Assembly (NCBI GenBank): GCA_039034155.1
Contig: JBCCBI010000119.1
Location: forward strand, 1 to 13,246
Origin: JBCCBI01 sp039034155
Lineage (GTDB): Bacteria > Deinococcota > Deinococci > Deinococcales > Trueperaceae
Direction: 5' to 3'
Length of the DNA: 13,246 nt
The notes below the pieces were generated by a model. That model made no database searches and had not been told where the DNA came from. It worked only from the letters and a program-made list of their open reading frames with translations. This document shows positions 1-6,028 of this stretch, one piece after another. Every line of letters begins with the position of its first letter. Positions within the stretch are counted from its first letter, which is position 1. The position numbers and the translations under genes were made by a program.

Positions 1-272
1 CCCAAAAGCCTGATGCCGCCAATCCGACCAACCGGGTTGAGGGCTATTTGCTGTACTTTGATGACATCACCATGGCGCTCACCTTACTAGACGAGTTTGA
101 AGATTGTTACATTGACCCGCCGCTTTACGAACGCGAAGTCATGCAAGTAGGTCCGCGTGACACCCTAGCTTGGGTTTATGTCTACGCCAAGCATGACCGT
201 CTAACACAGCCGGGGGCTAGGTTGGTTGCTAATGGCCGCTGGCAGGATTTTGACGCACCTTCAGACGCCTAA
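1..272 (+). CDS. gamma-glutamylcyclotransferase/AIG2-like protein (3' end only)
   Basis: The gene is cut off by the window edge. The frame is open from base 3 to a TAA at 270-272, so the Met at 48 is probably internal rather than the start. The visible 89 or so residues contain VEGYLLYFDD, LLDEFED, a Y-E-R-E-V-M-Q-V segment and AWVYVYA. This is the pattern of the C-terminal half of the AIG2/gamma-glutamylcyclotransferase fold (a glycine-tyrosine turn, an acidic LD.FE loop, then Y.R..V.V and a W-V-Y-V-Y strand). Members act on gamma-glutamyl amines or peptides, releasing 5-oxoproline; the substrate here cannot be told. The catalytic glutamate region may lie in the visible LDEFED loop. There is no obvious terminator after the stop, and the lys promoter begins about 130 bases downstream. 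Confidence 0.6.
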   Translation, partial: QKPDAANPTNRVEGYLLYFDDITMALTLLDEFEDCYIDPPLYEREVMQVGPRDTLAWVYVYAKHDRLTQPGARLVANGRWQDFDAPSDA

Positions 273-404
273 CAATCAAAGGTTTTATCCAGAAGAACAT
301 TAGATAAGTTCGAGGCATTGATAGGTGACCTTGGAATCACTCGAGTGTCACTCCAAATCTAAAATCAATCAAAAATACCCCTCCAGAACAGTATTTTTAT
401 CCCC

Positions 405-433
405 TTGACAGAAGTCCCAAGGTGGACTAAACT
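405..433 (+). promoter_or_regulatory. promoter of the lysine biosynthesis operon
   Basis: A perfect -35 box TTGACA (405-410) is followed after 17 bases by TAAACT (428-433), which fits the TANNNT -10 form. A start about seven bases downstream places +1 at 440-441, exactly at the GTG of the leader peptide, so the transcript would begin at or one base before its first codon. This gives an mRNA leader of about 88 bases before hcs. The boxes are seen directly; the transcription start is inferred. Confidence 0.72.
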
Positions 434-440
434 TCCCTTT

Positions 441-473
441 GTGCTTGCGCCCAAGAAGTTAGATGGCTTTTGA
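441..473 (+). CDS. lys operon leader peptide with tandem lysine codons
   Basis: GTG CTT GCG CCC AAG AAG TTA GAT GGC TTT TGA encodes MLAPKKLDGF. The two adjacent Lys codons lie at 453-458. There is no useful Shine-Dalgarno sequence, but the promoter -10 box sits seven bases upstream, which fits leaderless translation as is common in Deinococcus-Thermus bacteria. From memory, leader-peptide-mediated attenuation of the lysine cluster is reported for Thermus thermophilus; the tandem Lys codons, the position between promoter and hcs, and overlapping RNA hairpins make the same role likely here. The peptide itself would have no function; its translation would sense charged tRNA-Lys. Because the ORF is only ten codons, it could have arisen by chance, but the context argues against that. 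Confidence 0.6.
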   Translation: MLAPKKLDGF

Positions 474-504
474 TTCTTAAGTCTAACTAGGTGGTAAGCC
501 ATCC
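453..504 (+). promoter_or_regulatory. putative attenuator: mutually exclusive hairpins over the leader peptide
   Basis: Three stems compete. Stem A pairs AGTTAGA (457-463) with TCTAACT (482-488), plus a G-U pair. Stem B pairs GATGGCTT (462-469) with AAGCCATC (496-503). Stem C pairs 490-494 (GGTGG) with 499-503 around a TAAG loop. A and B share bases 462-463 and cross, and B and C share 499-503, so neither pair can coexist. The 5' arms of A and B begin inside or just after the tandem Lys codons, so a ribosome stalled there would mask both and leave C free. No U-run follows any stem, so the output may be Rho-dependent, translational or through RNA polymerase pausing rather than intrinsic termination. 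Confidence 0.5.
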
Positions 505-528
505 GAGACGATTTAAGGTACTGCTATC

Positions 529-1788
529 ATGGTCAATAACGCGCCAACCTCACAACTCACGTCAACAACGTCACTCAAAACCTCCCAACCATCTTTTATT
601 AAACGGGGTGGCTGGGCGATTATTGACTCTACCTTGCGTGAAGGTGAGCAGTTTGCCAAAGCCAACTTTAGTTTGGACGACAAAATTGCTATTGCAAAGG
701 CCTTGGATGCGTTTGGCGTGGAATACCTTGAACTCACCACACCCATAGCCTCACCAGCCTCCCAAAAAGCCTGTGAGATTATTAGTGGGCTGGGCTTAAA
801 CGCCAAAGTGCTTACCCACACGCGGGCCAAGCTCGAGGACGTACAGTGCGCCCTTGACTGCGGTGTGGACGGCATAGACATTCTCTTTGGGACATCCTCC
901 GAATTGCGCCAGTTTAGCCACGGCCAAAGCGTGGACGCCATCATTGAGCAAAGTTGCAAGGTCATCGACTACGTGAAGCAGCATGGTGTGAGCGTGCGCT
1001 TTTCCAGTGAAGACACCTTTAGAAGCGACAAATGCGACTTGTTACGGGTTTATGCAGCGGCAGCAGCAGCAGGTGCAGACCGGGTGGGTTTGGCGGATAC
1101 CGTCGGCGTAGCGACACCTTCCCAAGTGCGCGAACTGGTTGCAGATGTGCGCGCTGTGGTGGCCTGCGACATTGAGTTTCACGGGCACAACGACACAGGT
1201 TGCGCGATTGCCAACGCGTTTGAAGCCATTCGCGCGGGGGCAACCCATGTGGATACCAGCATTTTGGGCATTGGTGAACGTAATGGCATCACGCCGTTGG
1301 GTGGGTTTTTAGCCCGCATGTACACCCAAAACCCGCAGGGGCTAGCGGGTCAGTACAAGCTCGAGCAACTCCCCGAGTTAGACGCTATGATTGCCAGCAT
1401 GACAGGTCTATCTATTCCGTTTAACAACTACCTCACCGGCGAGTTTGCCTACAACCACAAAGCCGGGATGCACCTCAAAGCCATTATGCTCAACCCCGGC
1501 TCCTACGAGATCATCCCGCCGGAAGCCTTTGGCGTGTCACGCAACTTGCAACTTGGCAGCCGTCTCACAGGCAAACATGCCATTGCAGCTCGAGCAGCAG
1601 AGTTAGGTTTGGTGTTTGAGGCAGACGCACTGGTTCAAGTTACCCAGCACGTTAAAGCTTTAGCCGATGATGGTGATGTGCCGCTCGAGCAACTTGATGC
1701 ACTTTTGTATGAAGCTGTTCGTCAGTCTCAACCTCAAGTTTCACGTGACTTAGTTGACGTTGAAGCAGAACTCGAGGTGGTCGCCTAA
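529..1788 (+). CDS. hcs: homocitrate synthase, first enzyme of AAA lysine biosynthesis
   Basis: This enzyme condenses 2-oxoglutarate with acetyl-CoA to homocitrate, the committed cytosolic step of lysine synthesis through alpha-aminoadipate, and is normally feedback-inhibited by lysine. The DRE-TIM barrel signature is STLREGEQ (R37, E38), and the divalent-metal histidines are in FHGHND (H218, H220). Further conserved blocks are LADTVGVATP, ILGIGERNGITPLGG and FNNYLTGE/HKAGMHLKA. It follows T. thermophilus Hcs along its whole length. The 419 residues exceed the usual 376 or so, partly through a Thr/Ser-rich N-terminal extension of about 28 residues. No in-frame ATG or GTG lies between 529 and the conserved WAIIDSTLREGE, so the upstream start is kept; AAGG (515-518) is a weak ribosome site. 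The stop overlaps the next ATG (TAATG). Four of five Leu-Glu pairs use CTCGAG. Confidence 0.95.
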   Translation: MVNNAPTSQLTSTTSLKTSQPSFIKRGGWAIIDSTLREGEQFAKANFSLDDKIAIAKALDAFGVEYLELTTPIASPASQKACEIISGLGLNAKVLTHTRAKLEDVQCALDCGVDGIDILFGTSSELRQFSHGQSVDAIIEQSCKVIDYVKQHGVSVRFSSEDTFRSDKCDLLRVYAAAAAAGADRVGLADTVGVATPSQVRELVADVRAVVACDIEFHGHNDTGCAIANAFEAIRAGATHVDTSILGIGERNGITPLGGFLARMYTQNPQGLAGQYKLEQLPELDAMIASMTGLSIPFNNYLTGEFAYNHKAGMHLKAIMLNPGSYEIIPPEAFGVSRNLQLGSRLTGKHAIAARAAELGLVFEADALVQVTQHVKALADDGDVPLEQLDALLYEAVRQSQPQVSRDLVDVEAELEVVA

Positions 1789-3050
1789 TGTCTGCTGCTG
1801 ACATAAACTTTGACGGCCTCACCCTAGCTGAGCGTATCTTGTCTGCTCGAGTCGGCAAACGCGTTAACGCCAATGACCTAGTTGTGGTGGATATTGACCA
1901 AGTGATGGTTGTAGACTCCATCGCCCCGAGTGTTATTCGCATTGTAGAAGATGAACTCGGCGGCGAAATCAAACATCCATCACGGGTCTCCGTTGTCATC
2001 GACCACGTCGCCCCCGCATCTAATGTGGAGGTGGCCACCACTCAAAAACACCTGCGCGAATATTCAAAAGCCCATGGCTTGCGGTTGTTTGACGTTGGCC
2101 GCGGCATCTGCCATCAGGTTTTGATAGAAGAACGCCTCGCCCACCCAGGTTGGATTGTGCTCGGCTCAGATTCACACTCGACTACTTACGGCGCAGTCTG
2201 TGCGTTTGGAACGGGCATGGGAGCTACCGATATTGCGCTGGCAACGGCATCCGGTAAAACCTGGTTGCGCGTACCCGAAACAGTGCGGGTACGTTTAACC
2301 GGAACTCGCCCGCCGGGAGTGACTGCCAAAGACGTGGCGCTGACCATCATCAGCGAACTTACGGCGGATGGTGCCACCTACATGAGCATTGAATACCAGC
2401 TCGAGCATGACGACTGGAGTTTGTCCGAGCGGATGACGCTGGCTAACCTTGCTGTTGAGGCAGGTGCCAAGGTGGGTTTGGTGCCGCCCAATGAAGCTAT
2501 TCGTAAAGCTTATGATGTGCCGGAGTGGCTCGAGGTTGACACCACTGCAACCTACACACACGACATCACCATAAACCTGTCTGAGCTTAGCCCCGTGCTG
2601 GCTGCGCCTTACTTTGTGGACAACGTTCACCCCATTCAAACGTATGCAGGCACGCCTGTGGATGTTGTGTTTGTGGGAACGTGTACGAACGGGCGCTTGG
2701 ATGATTTGCACATTGTGGCTGACATTTTACGAGGTCAGCACGTCGCTGAAGATACGCGCTTACTCGTGATTCCAGCCAGCTCTAAAGTGCTCGAGGACGC
2801 CGTCGCAGATGGCACGTTTGGCACTTTATTAGCTGCCGGTGCCACATTCAGCACCCCCGGTTGTGGCCCTTGTATGGGTCGGCACATGGGCGTGCTTGCT
2901 CCCGGTGAAGTTTGTGTGTCTACCAGTAACCGCAACTTTATTGGTCGTATGGGCAGTCCTGAGGCTAAAATCTTCCTCGCTAGCCCAGCGACGGCTGCTG
3001 CCAGTGCCTTGCATGGGCACATCAGCCTAGCTGAAGAGGTAGCTGCATGA
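1788..3050 (+). CDS. lysT: homoaconitase large subunit (homoaconitate hydratase)
   Basis: This is the catalytic large subunit of homoaconitase, which with LysU dehydrates homocitrate to cis-homoaconitate and rehydrates it to homoisocitrate. The three [4Fe-4S] cysteines are visible: C299 in GTCTNGR, and C359 and C362 in PGCGPCMG. Other family blocks are VDHVAP-type IDHVAPAS, GSDSHSTTYGA and FGTGMGATDIA. The 420 residues are close to the Thermus HacA length, and the sequence belongs to the prokaryotic split-subunit IPMI/homoaconitase family. Genetic context (hcs upstream, lysW/lysX downstream) favours homoaconitase over LeuC. The start overlaps the hcs stop by one base, and its TGA is embedded in the ATGA that starts lysU, so all three are translationally coupled. 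All three Leu-Glu pairs use CTCGAG. Confidence 0.93.
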   Translation: MSAADINFDGLTLAERILSARVGKRVNANDLVVVDIDQVMVVDSIAPSVIRIVEDELGGEIKHPSRVSVVIDHVAPASNVEVATTQKHLREYSKAHGLRLFDVGRGICHQVLIEERLAHPGWIVLGSDSHSTTYGAVCAFGTGMGATDIALATASGKTWLRVPETVRVRLTGTRPPGVTAKDVALTIISELTADGATYMSIEYQLEHDDWSLSERMTLANLAVEAGAKVGLVPPNEAIRKAYDVPEWLEVDTTATYTHDITINLSELSPVLAAPYFVDNVHPIQTYAGTPVDVVFVGTCTNGRLDDLHIVADILRGQHVAEDTRLLVIPASSKVLEDAVADGTFGTLLAAGATFSTPGCGPCMGRHMGVLAPGEVCVSTSNRNFIGRMGSPEAKIFLASPATAAASALHGHISLAEEVAA

Positions 3051-3604
3051 GTGTCCCAATAACTAGTAACAACGTGTCTAGTAACAACGTGCCTAGTAAC
3101 AGGGTGCGCGTCTGGCGCTTTGGTGACAGCGTCAATACAGACGATATGCTGCCCGGCAAATATGCGCCGTTTATGGTCGGCGAAGACAAATTCCACACCT
3201 ATGCCTTTGCCCACCTGCGCCCTGAGTTTGCCAAAACCGTCCAGCCCGGTGATGTGCTAGTTGGTGGACGTAATTGGGGCTTAGGCTCGAGCCGCGAATA
3301 TGCGCCACAGGCACTCAAGACTCTCGGTGTGGGTGCGATCATTGCCAAGTCGTTTGCCCGCATTCACTACCGCAACCTCCTCAACCTTGGCGTGCCCGCG
3401 TTCACCTCCGCAGAGTTGCCAGATGTCCTTACCGACGGTGAGCAGATTAGCTTTGACATCACCACAGGCGAGCTTCTTCGGGCCGATGGTAGCAAACATC
3501 AGCTCCCACCACCGCCTGCGTTTTTGCAAGAAGCTCTACAAGAAGGTTCTATTTTGAAGTACTACCAAAAGTACAAGCGTTTCCCCGGTGAAGCAGCCGA
3601 GTAA
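3047..3604 (+). CDS. lysU: homoaconitase small subunit with repeat-derived N-terminal extension
   Basis: This is the swivelling small subunit that completes the homoaconitase active site. The core matches Thermus HacB: VWRFGDSVNTDDMLPGKYAPFM, then GRNWGLGSSREYAP, which carries the substrate-recognising loop and the conserved GSSRE, and a C-terminal YYQKYKRFPGE. The core begins near residue 20. The 19 residues before it (SNNVS, SNNVP, SNRVR) come from a 15-base tandem repeat at 3065-3106. The ATG at 3047 overlaps the lysT stop (ATGA), as in a coupled operon. A GTG at 3104 would give a product without the extension and of the family's usual length (about 165 residues), so either start is possible. 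CTCGAG inside GSSR encodes Ser-Ser here, not Leu-Glu. Confidence 0.92.
   Translation: MSVPITSNNVSSNNVPSNRVRVWRFGDSVNTDDMLPGKYAPFMVGEDKFHTYAFAHLRPEFAKTVQPGDVLVGGRNWGLGSSREYAPQALKTLGVGAIIAKSFARIHYRNLLNLGVPAFTSAELPDVLTDGEQISFDITTGELLRADGSKHQLPPPPAFLQEALQEGSILKYYQKYKRFPGEAAE
3065..3106 (+). repeat. 15-base tandem repeat coding the LysU N-terminus
   Basis: AGTAACAACGTGTCT (3065-3079) is followed by AGTAACAACGTGCCT (3080-3094), one base different, and by a partial third unit AGTAACAGGGTG (3095-3106). The period of five codons keeps frame and yields S-N-N-V-S/P. The array lies wholly in sequence absent from Thermus HacB, so it looks like slippage or duplication between the lysT stop and the ancestral lysU start. 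Confidence 0.85.
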
Positions 3605-3654
3605 TAAGTCTTAAGAATCTCAAGTCAATTTAAGTATTTTGAAAGGATGTTGTT

Positions 3655-3825
3655 ATGCCCTTAACCACGATTGAAACCCCCCACGGTGCGGTAGATGTTG
3701 ACCCTGCTAGCCTCGAGCTAGGCGAGTTAGTTGTCTCAGACGACGGGACTGAACTTGAGGTTGTTGCCCTCGAGCCACTCCGTTTTGAACCTGCACCCGA
3801 AGAAGACGAGGACTGGGGCGAATGA
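3655..3825 (+). CDS. lysW: LysW amino-group carrier protein, cysteine-free variant
   Basis: LysW carries alpha-aminoadipate on the gamma-carboxyl of its C-terminal glutamate, protecting the amino group while the later Lys enzymes act. The 56-residue product ends in the diagnostic EDWGE and shares LELGELVV, ELEVVALEPLR and EPAPEE with Thermus LysW. It has no cysteine: where Thermus has two C-x2-C zinc pairs, this one has T-T-I-E-T (residues 4-8) and S-D-D-G (28-31). The zinc ribbon must therefore fold without metal. AAAGGA (3642-3647) is a good ribosome site 7-8 bases before the ATG. The TGA overlaps the lysX ATG (ATGA), so carrier and ligase are coupled. A 50-base gap to lysU suggests separately set translation. 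Both Leu-Glu pairs in the middle use CTCGAG. Confidence 0.93.
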   Translation: MPLTTIETPHGAVDVDPASLELGELVVSDDGTELEVVALEPLRFEPAPEEDEDWGE

Positions 3826-4712
3826 GTCCAGTAGCCTCAGCACAACCAGCTCGTATCGGTATTGTCTATGACCGCTTACGCAATGAAGAAAAGATGTTGT
3901 TTGACGCGTTTGAGCGTCGCGGTGTGGCGTTTCAGAAAATTTATGCGCCTCACCTCACCTTCGACTTTAATGAGGGAAATAGCTTTGATGGGCTTGAGGT
4001 TGTGCTTGAACGCTGTGTCTCGCAAACCCGCGGCCTTGCCATTAGCCGGGCGTTTACAGGTTTAGGTATTCAAGTGATTAATCACCCAGATGTCATTGAA
4101 GTCTGTGGCGATAAGCTTGCGACCAATGCTGCGTTAGCAAGGGCTGGCGTGCCCACGCCACGTACTGGGGTTGCCTTTGATACTGAAAGTGCGCTCGAGC
4201 TATGTGAGCGTTTTGGCTACCCAGTCGTCCTGAAACCTGTCGTTGGGTCATGGGGCCGTATGGTCTCCAAAATCAACGACCGCGATGCTGCTGAGGCTAT
4301 TTTTGAACACAAAGAAGTTTTAGGCGGACCGCAACACAAAGTTTTTTACATGCAAGCGTTTGTGAACAAACCCGGGCGGGATATTCGCGCGTTTGTCGTT
4401 GGTGGAGAGGTTATCGCCGCCATCTACCGCACCTCTGAACACTGGATTACCAACACGGCACGGGGCGCTGTAGCGACCAATTGCCCACTCTACGACGAGC
4501 TTACAGACGTCTGCCGTAAAGCTGCGGGTGCTGTGGGCGGGGGTATTGTAGCTGTTGATTTGCTCGAGTCAGCAGACGGGTTACTCGTCAACGAAGTGAA
4601 TCACACTATGGAATTTCGCAATTCTGTTTCTACAACAGGCGTGGATATTCCGGGTAGGGTTGTAGATTACGCTGCTAGCTTGTGCCGCACCGAACTTGCC
4701 CAAGTCGCCTAG
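3822..4712 (+). CDS. lysX: alpha-aminoadipate-LysW ligase (ATP-grasp)
   Basis: LysX uses ATP to link the amino group of alpha-aminoadipate to the C-terminal Glu of LysW. It is a RimK-like ATP-grasp enzyme. Seen in order are YDRLRNEEKMLF, LERCVSQTRGLA, EVCGDKLATNAALA, GYPVVLKPVVGSWGRM (nucleotide-binding lysine and loop), HKEVLGG, KPGRDIRAFVVG, HWITNTARGA and the metal-binding LLVNEVNHTMEFRNS. The whole protein aligns with T. thermophilus LysX, with about ten extra residues at the N-terminus. The segment after HWITNTARG contains A-T-N-C-P, matching the A-x-N found in AAA-specific LysX (from memory), so ArgX or dual use is less likely. It shares four bases with lysW. The remaining carrier-dependent genes do not follow; a long non-coding region does. 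Confidence 0.95.
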   Translation: MSPVASAQPARIGIVYDRLRNEEKMLFDAFERRGVAFQKIYAPHLTFDFNEGNSFDGLEVVLERCVSQTRGLAISRAFTGLGIQVINHPDVIEVCGDKLATNAALARAGVPTPRTGVAFDTESALELCERFGYPVVLKPVVGSWGRMVSKINDRDAAEAIFEHKEVLGGPQHKVFYMQAFVNKPGRDIRAFVVGGEVIAAIYRTSEHWITNTARGAVATNCPLYDELTDVCRKAAGAVGGGIVAVDLLESADGLLVNEVNHTMEFRNSVSTTGVDIPGRVVDYAASLCRTELAQVA

Positions 4713-4815
4713 CAATCTTGCCACATCAAACATTCTCAAAATTGAGTGGATATCATCTCTTTCTTGAACCATTTGCTCAGCTCTTGTAAGAGATACTTTG
4801 AACCACCTCTACAAA

Positions 4816-4831
4816 TGTGATTTCAATCACC
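4816..4831. promoter_or_regulatory. CRP-type palindrome TGTGA-N6-TCACc
   Basis: TGTGA (4816-4820), TTTCAA, TCACC (4827-4831) matches nine of the ten fixed bases of the classical CRP site. Just downstream lie TAAAAT (4843-4848) and TAGACT (4851-4856), either of which could serve as a -10. With TAGACT the site centre lies about 30 bases from the -10 centre, near class II activator spacing. The Crp-family protein encoded in this window has an altered recognition helix, so another CRP may be the reader. A chance match is possible. Confidence 0.35.
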
Positions 4832-4854
4832 GTATTTCAATGTAAAATACTAGA

Positions 4855-5047
4855 CTATTTGGTGTATGGGGTTGCGTGCTTGGCAACTTAGCATCATTAG
4901 CTCTTTAACGCTCTTACACATTTAGCGTTACTCACTTGATGTGTAGAATTTATATTAGGGACTGTCACGCATGCATACTGGGGATGATTAGTTTATTACC
5001 AACAATCAACTGACCCGTGAACTGAAGCATCTAACAAGATGCTTTTT
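4855..5047 (+). ncRNA. candidate small RNA ending at an intrinsic terminator
   Basis: From the possible -10 boxes at 4843-4856 to the terminator U-run is about 190 bases without coding potential. Inside are a 7-bp perfect stem TAACGCT/AGCGTTA (4906-4912 with 4924-4930) and GTTGC/GCAAC (4871-4875 with 4883-4887). It does not match tRNA, tmRNA or SRP RNA as I know them, and I could not fold it convincingly as 6S RNA. It could equally be just the 3' untranslated part of the lys operon, which would then end at this terminator. Confidence 0.28.
5025..5047 (+). terminator. strong intrinsic terminator
   Basis: An 8-bp perfect stem AAGCATCT (5025-5032) with AGATGCTT (5037-5044), closed by an AACA tetraloop, runs into a five-T tract (5043-5047). 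It lies 313 bases after lysX with no gene between, so it ends either the lys transcript or a separate small RNA. Confidence 0.82.
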
Positions 5048-5366
5048 GTATTGCGTGTTAGGTTGACAAACTTTTTATAACTCTCTTCCAACCTCGAGCA
5101 CCTACACGTACACACGTGACTAGGGACAATTAAATATGTATTAACCTCGGTAAAACCTGTAATCTGTTGGTGTTACAGCCTTTATACTCAAACGGCAATT
5201 GGGCGATTACAAGGCTACCCAAGCAAACTAGTCGTGATTAAGATTGGTCTTGCTCGAGGGGATGACGTCTGTGACACTATCTTAAAAAATGTTGACACAA
5301 CGTTCATCACAATCTGCTATTGTTAGTACATAGACGTGTGACGTGGTACAACCGCCGACGTTATAC

Positions 5367-5423
5367 ATACAGGTTTTAAGACACGGGCTTTAAAAGACAG
5401 GTCTTGAAATACTAGGTTTTAAG
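5367..5423. repeat. degenerate 14-base tandem repeat, about four units
   Basis: Units ATACAGGTTTTAAG, ACACGGGCTTTAAA, AGACAGGTCTTGAAA and TACTAGGTTTTAAG follow each other from 5367 to 5423 with lengths 14, 14, 15 and 14. The shared core is AGGTTTTAAG, exact at 5371-5380 and 5414-5423. Function unknown. Confidence 0.6.
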
Positions 5424-5478
5424 TAAGCAAGGGTTCACGCAAGTTCAGGTTCGCCTGTTAAGTGACCTTCTGCATTGT

Positions 5479-5514
5479 GTTGTGGCTGAACATGACGTTG
5501 TAGCTGAACATAAC
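5479..5514. repeat. 18-base tandem duplication
   Basis: GTTGTGGCTGAACATGAC (5479-5496) is followed directly by GTTGTAGCTGAACATAAC (5497-5514), 16 of 18 identical. CCACAAC at 5523-5529 is the inverse of GTTGTGG at the start of the first unit, so a hairpin across the array is possible. Confidence 0.7.
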
Positions 5515-5915
5515 GACATACACCACAACTTGGTTTCGTAACGTGCCACTCTTAGAACATCACCCTTGTGTGATTTGTTCTAAGTAATTCATGTCATAGG
5601 CTAAATGTATACCTTTGCCTGGCTAGACTGAGCTTAATGATTGTTATTTAAGGTCGTTCAGGCTTGGAGCAAAATACCTTTTAGCAGTGGTATGAGCAAA
5701 CTGTTATTCTGATTACTCTTCTTGTTATACACAAGCTTAGGTGATTGCAAATAACACTTAACGCTGGCTTTAGGATAGCAAGTACAGCACGTTAAATCTC
5801 ATCGTGCGCTACGTAACACCTCAAACTGAGGCTAATTACGCAGCAACCTTGAGCGCAACCAGTCGTTTACACGGCATTAGTCTGTAATAAAGGCCCCGTA
5901 CACACAGTACGCCCA

Positions 5916-5948
5916 TGTTACAGAGATAACCGTGTTACAGAGATAAAG
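5916..5948. promoter_or_regulatory. tandem operator-like palindromes upstream of the Crp-family gene
   Basis: TGTTACAGAGATAA occurs twice (5916-5929 and 5933-5946) with period 17. The first copy continues to TGTTA-cagaga-TAACC, a palindrome with exactly the half-site spacing of a CRP site (5 bp, N6, 5 bp) but T instead of G at the fourth base of the half-site. The second reads TGTTA-cagaga-TAAAG. Their centres lie about 105 and 88 bases before the ATG at 6029. The adjacent regulator has Val where E. coli CRP has Glu181, the residue that reads this base pair, so these are plausible autoregulatory sites. The exact tandem copy also fits the repeat-making habit of this genome. Confidence 0.5.
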
Positions 5949-6028
5949 CAGAGGTCAACTTAGCAGCAAACCTCAGGCGTTGACACCTGAAAAGCGCACA
6001 CGCGCACGATTTATGAAGGAGGCTATCA

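Larger units (their letters stand above)
4713..6028. other. 1.3-kb non-coding region between lysX and the Crp-family gene
   Basis: No open frame of 60 codons exists on either strand, and I recognise no tRNA, rRNA or decayed protein. It holds a Crp-type palindrome (4816-4831), a possible small RNA ending at a clear terminator (5025-5047), three sets of short tandem repeats (5367-5423, 5479-5514, 5916-5946) and only two CTCGAG palindromes (5093, 5253). It is by eye more AT-rich than the flanking genes. TTGACA at 5292-5297 with TGCTAT 17 bases on could be a promoter for an unknown transcript. A long regulatory leader of the downstream regulator, sRNA genes or an ancient decayed gene are the main readings. 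Confidence 0.6.

Noticed and set aside
138..149. GTCATGCAAGTA also starts the triplicated unit at 6692
   Set aside because: Both encode V-M-Q-V in different proteins. A single 12-base match with no flanking similarity is best read as coincidence.
331..356. Imperfect inverted repeat TTGGA...TCCAA centred near CTCGAG, a possible terminator of the first gene
   Set aside because: The arms are only five bases, the inner part is off-centre by a base, and no T-run follows.
513..965. 150-codon open frame on the minus strand inside hcs
   Set aside because: It is the complement of a strongly supported gene, has no ribosome site and its product resembles nothing.
4755..4794. ATCTCTT/AAGAGAT stem after lysX as an attenuator or terminator
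   Set aside because: Seven pairs across a 26-base loop with no T-run; such pairs are common by chance.
5898..5910. NtcA-type GTA-N8-TAC site at GTACACACAGTAC
   Set aside because: The spacing is N7, not N8, so it does not fit the NtcA consensus.
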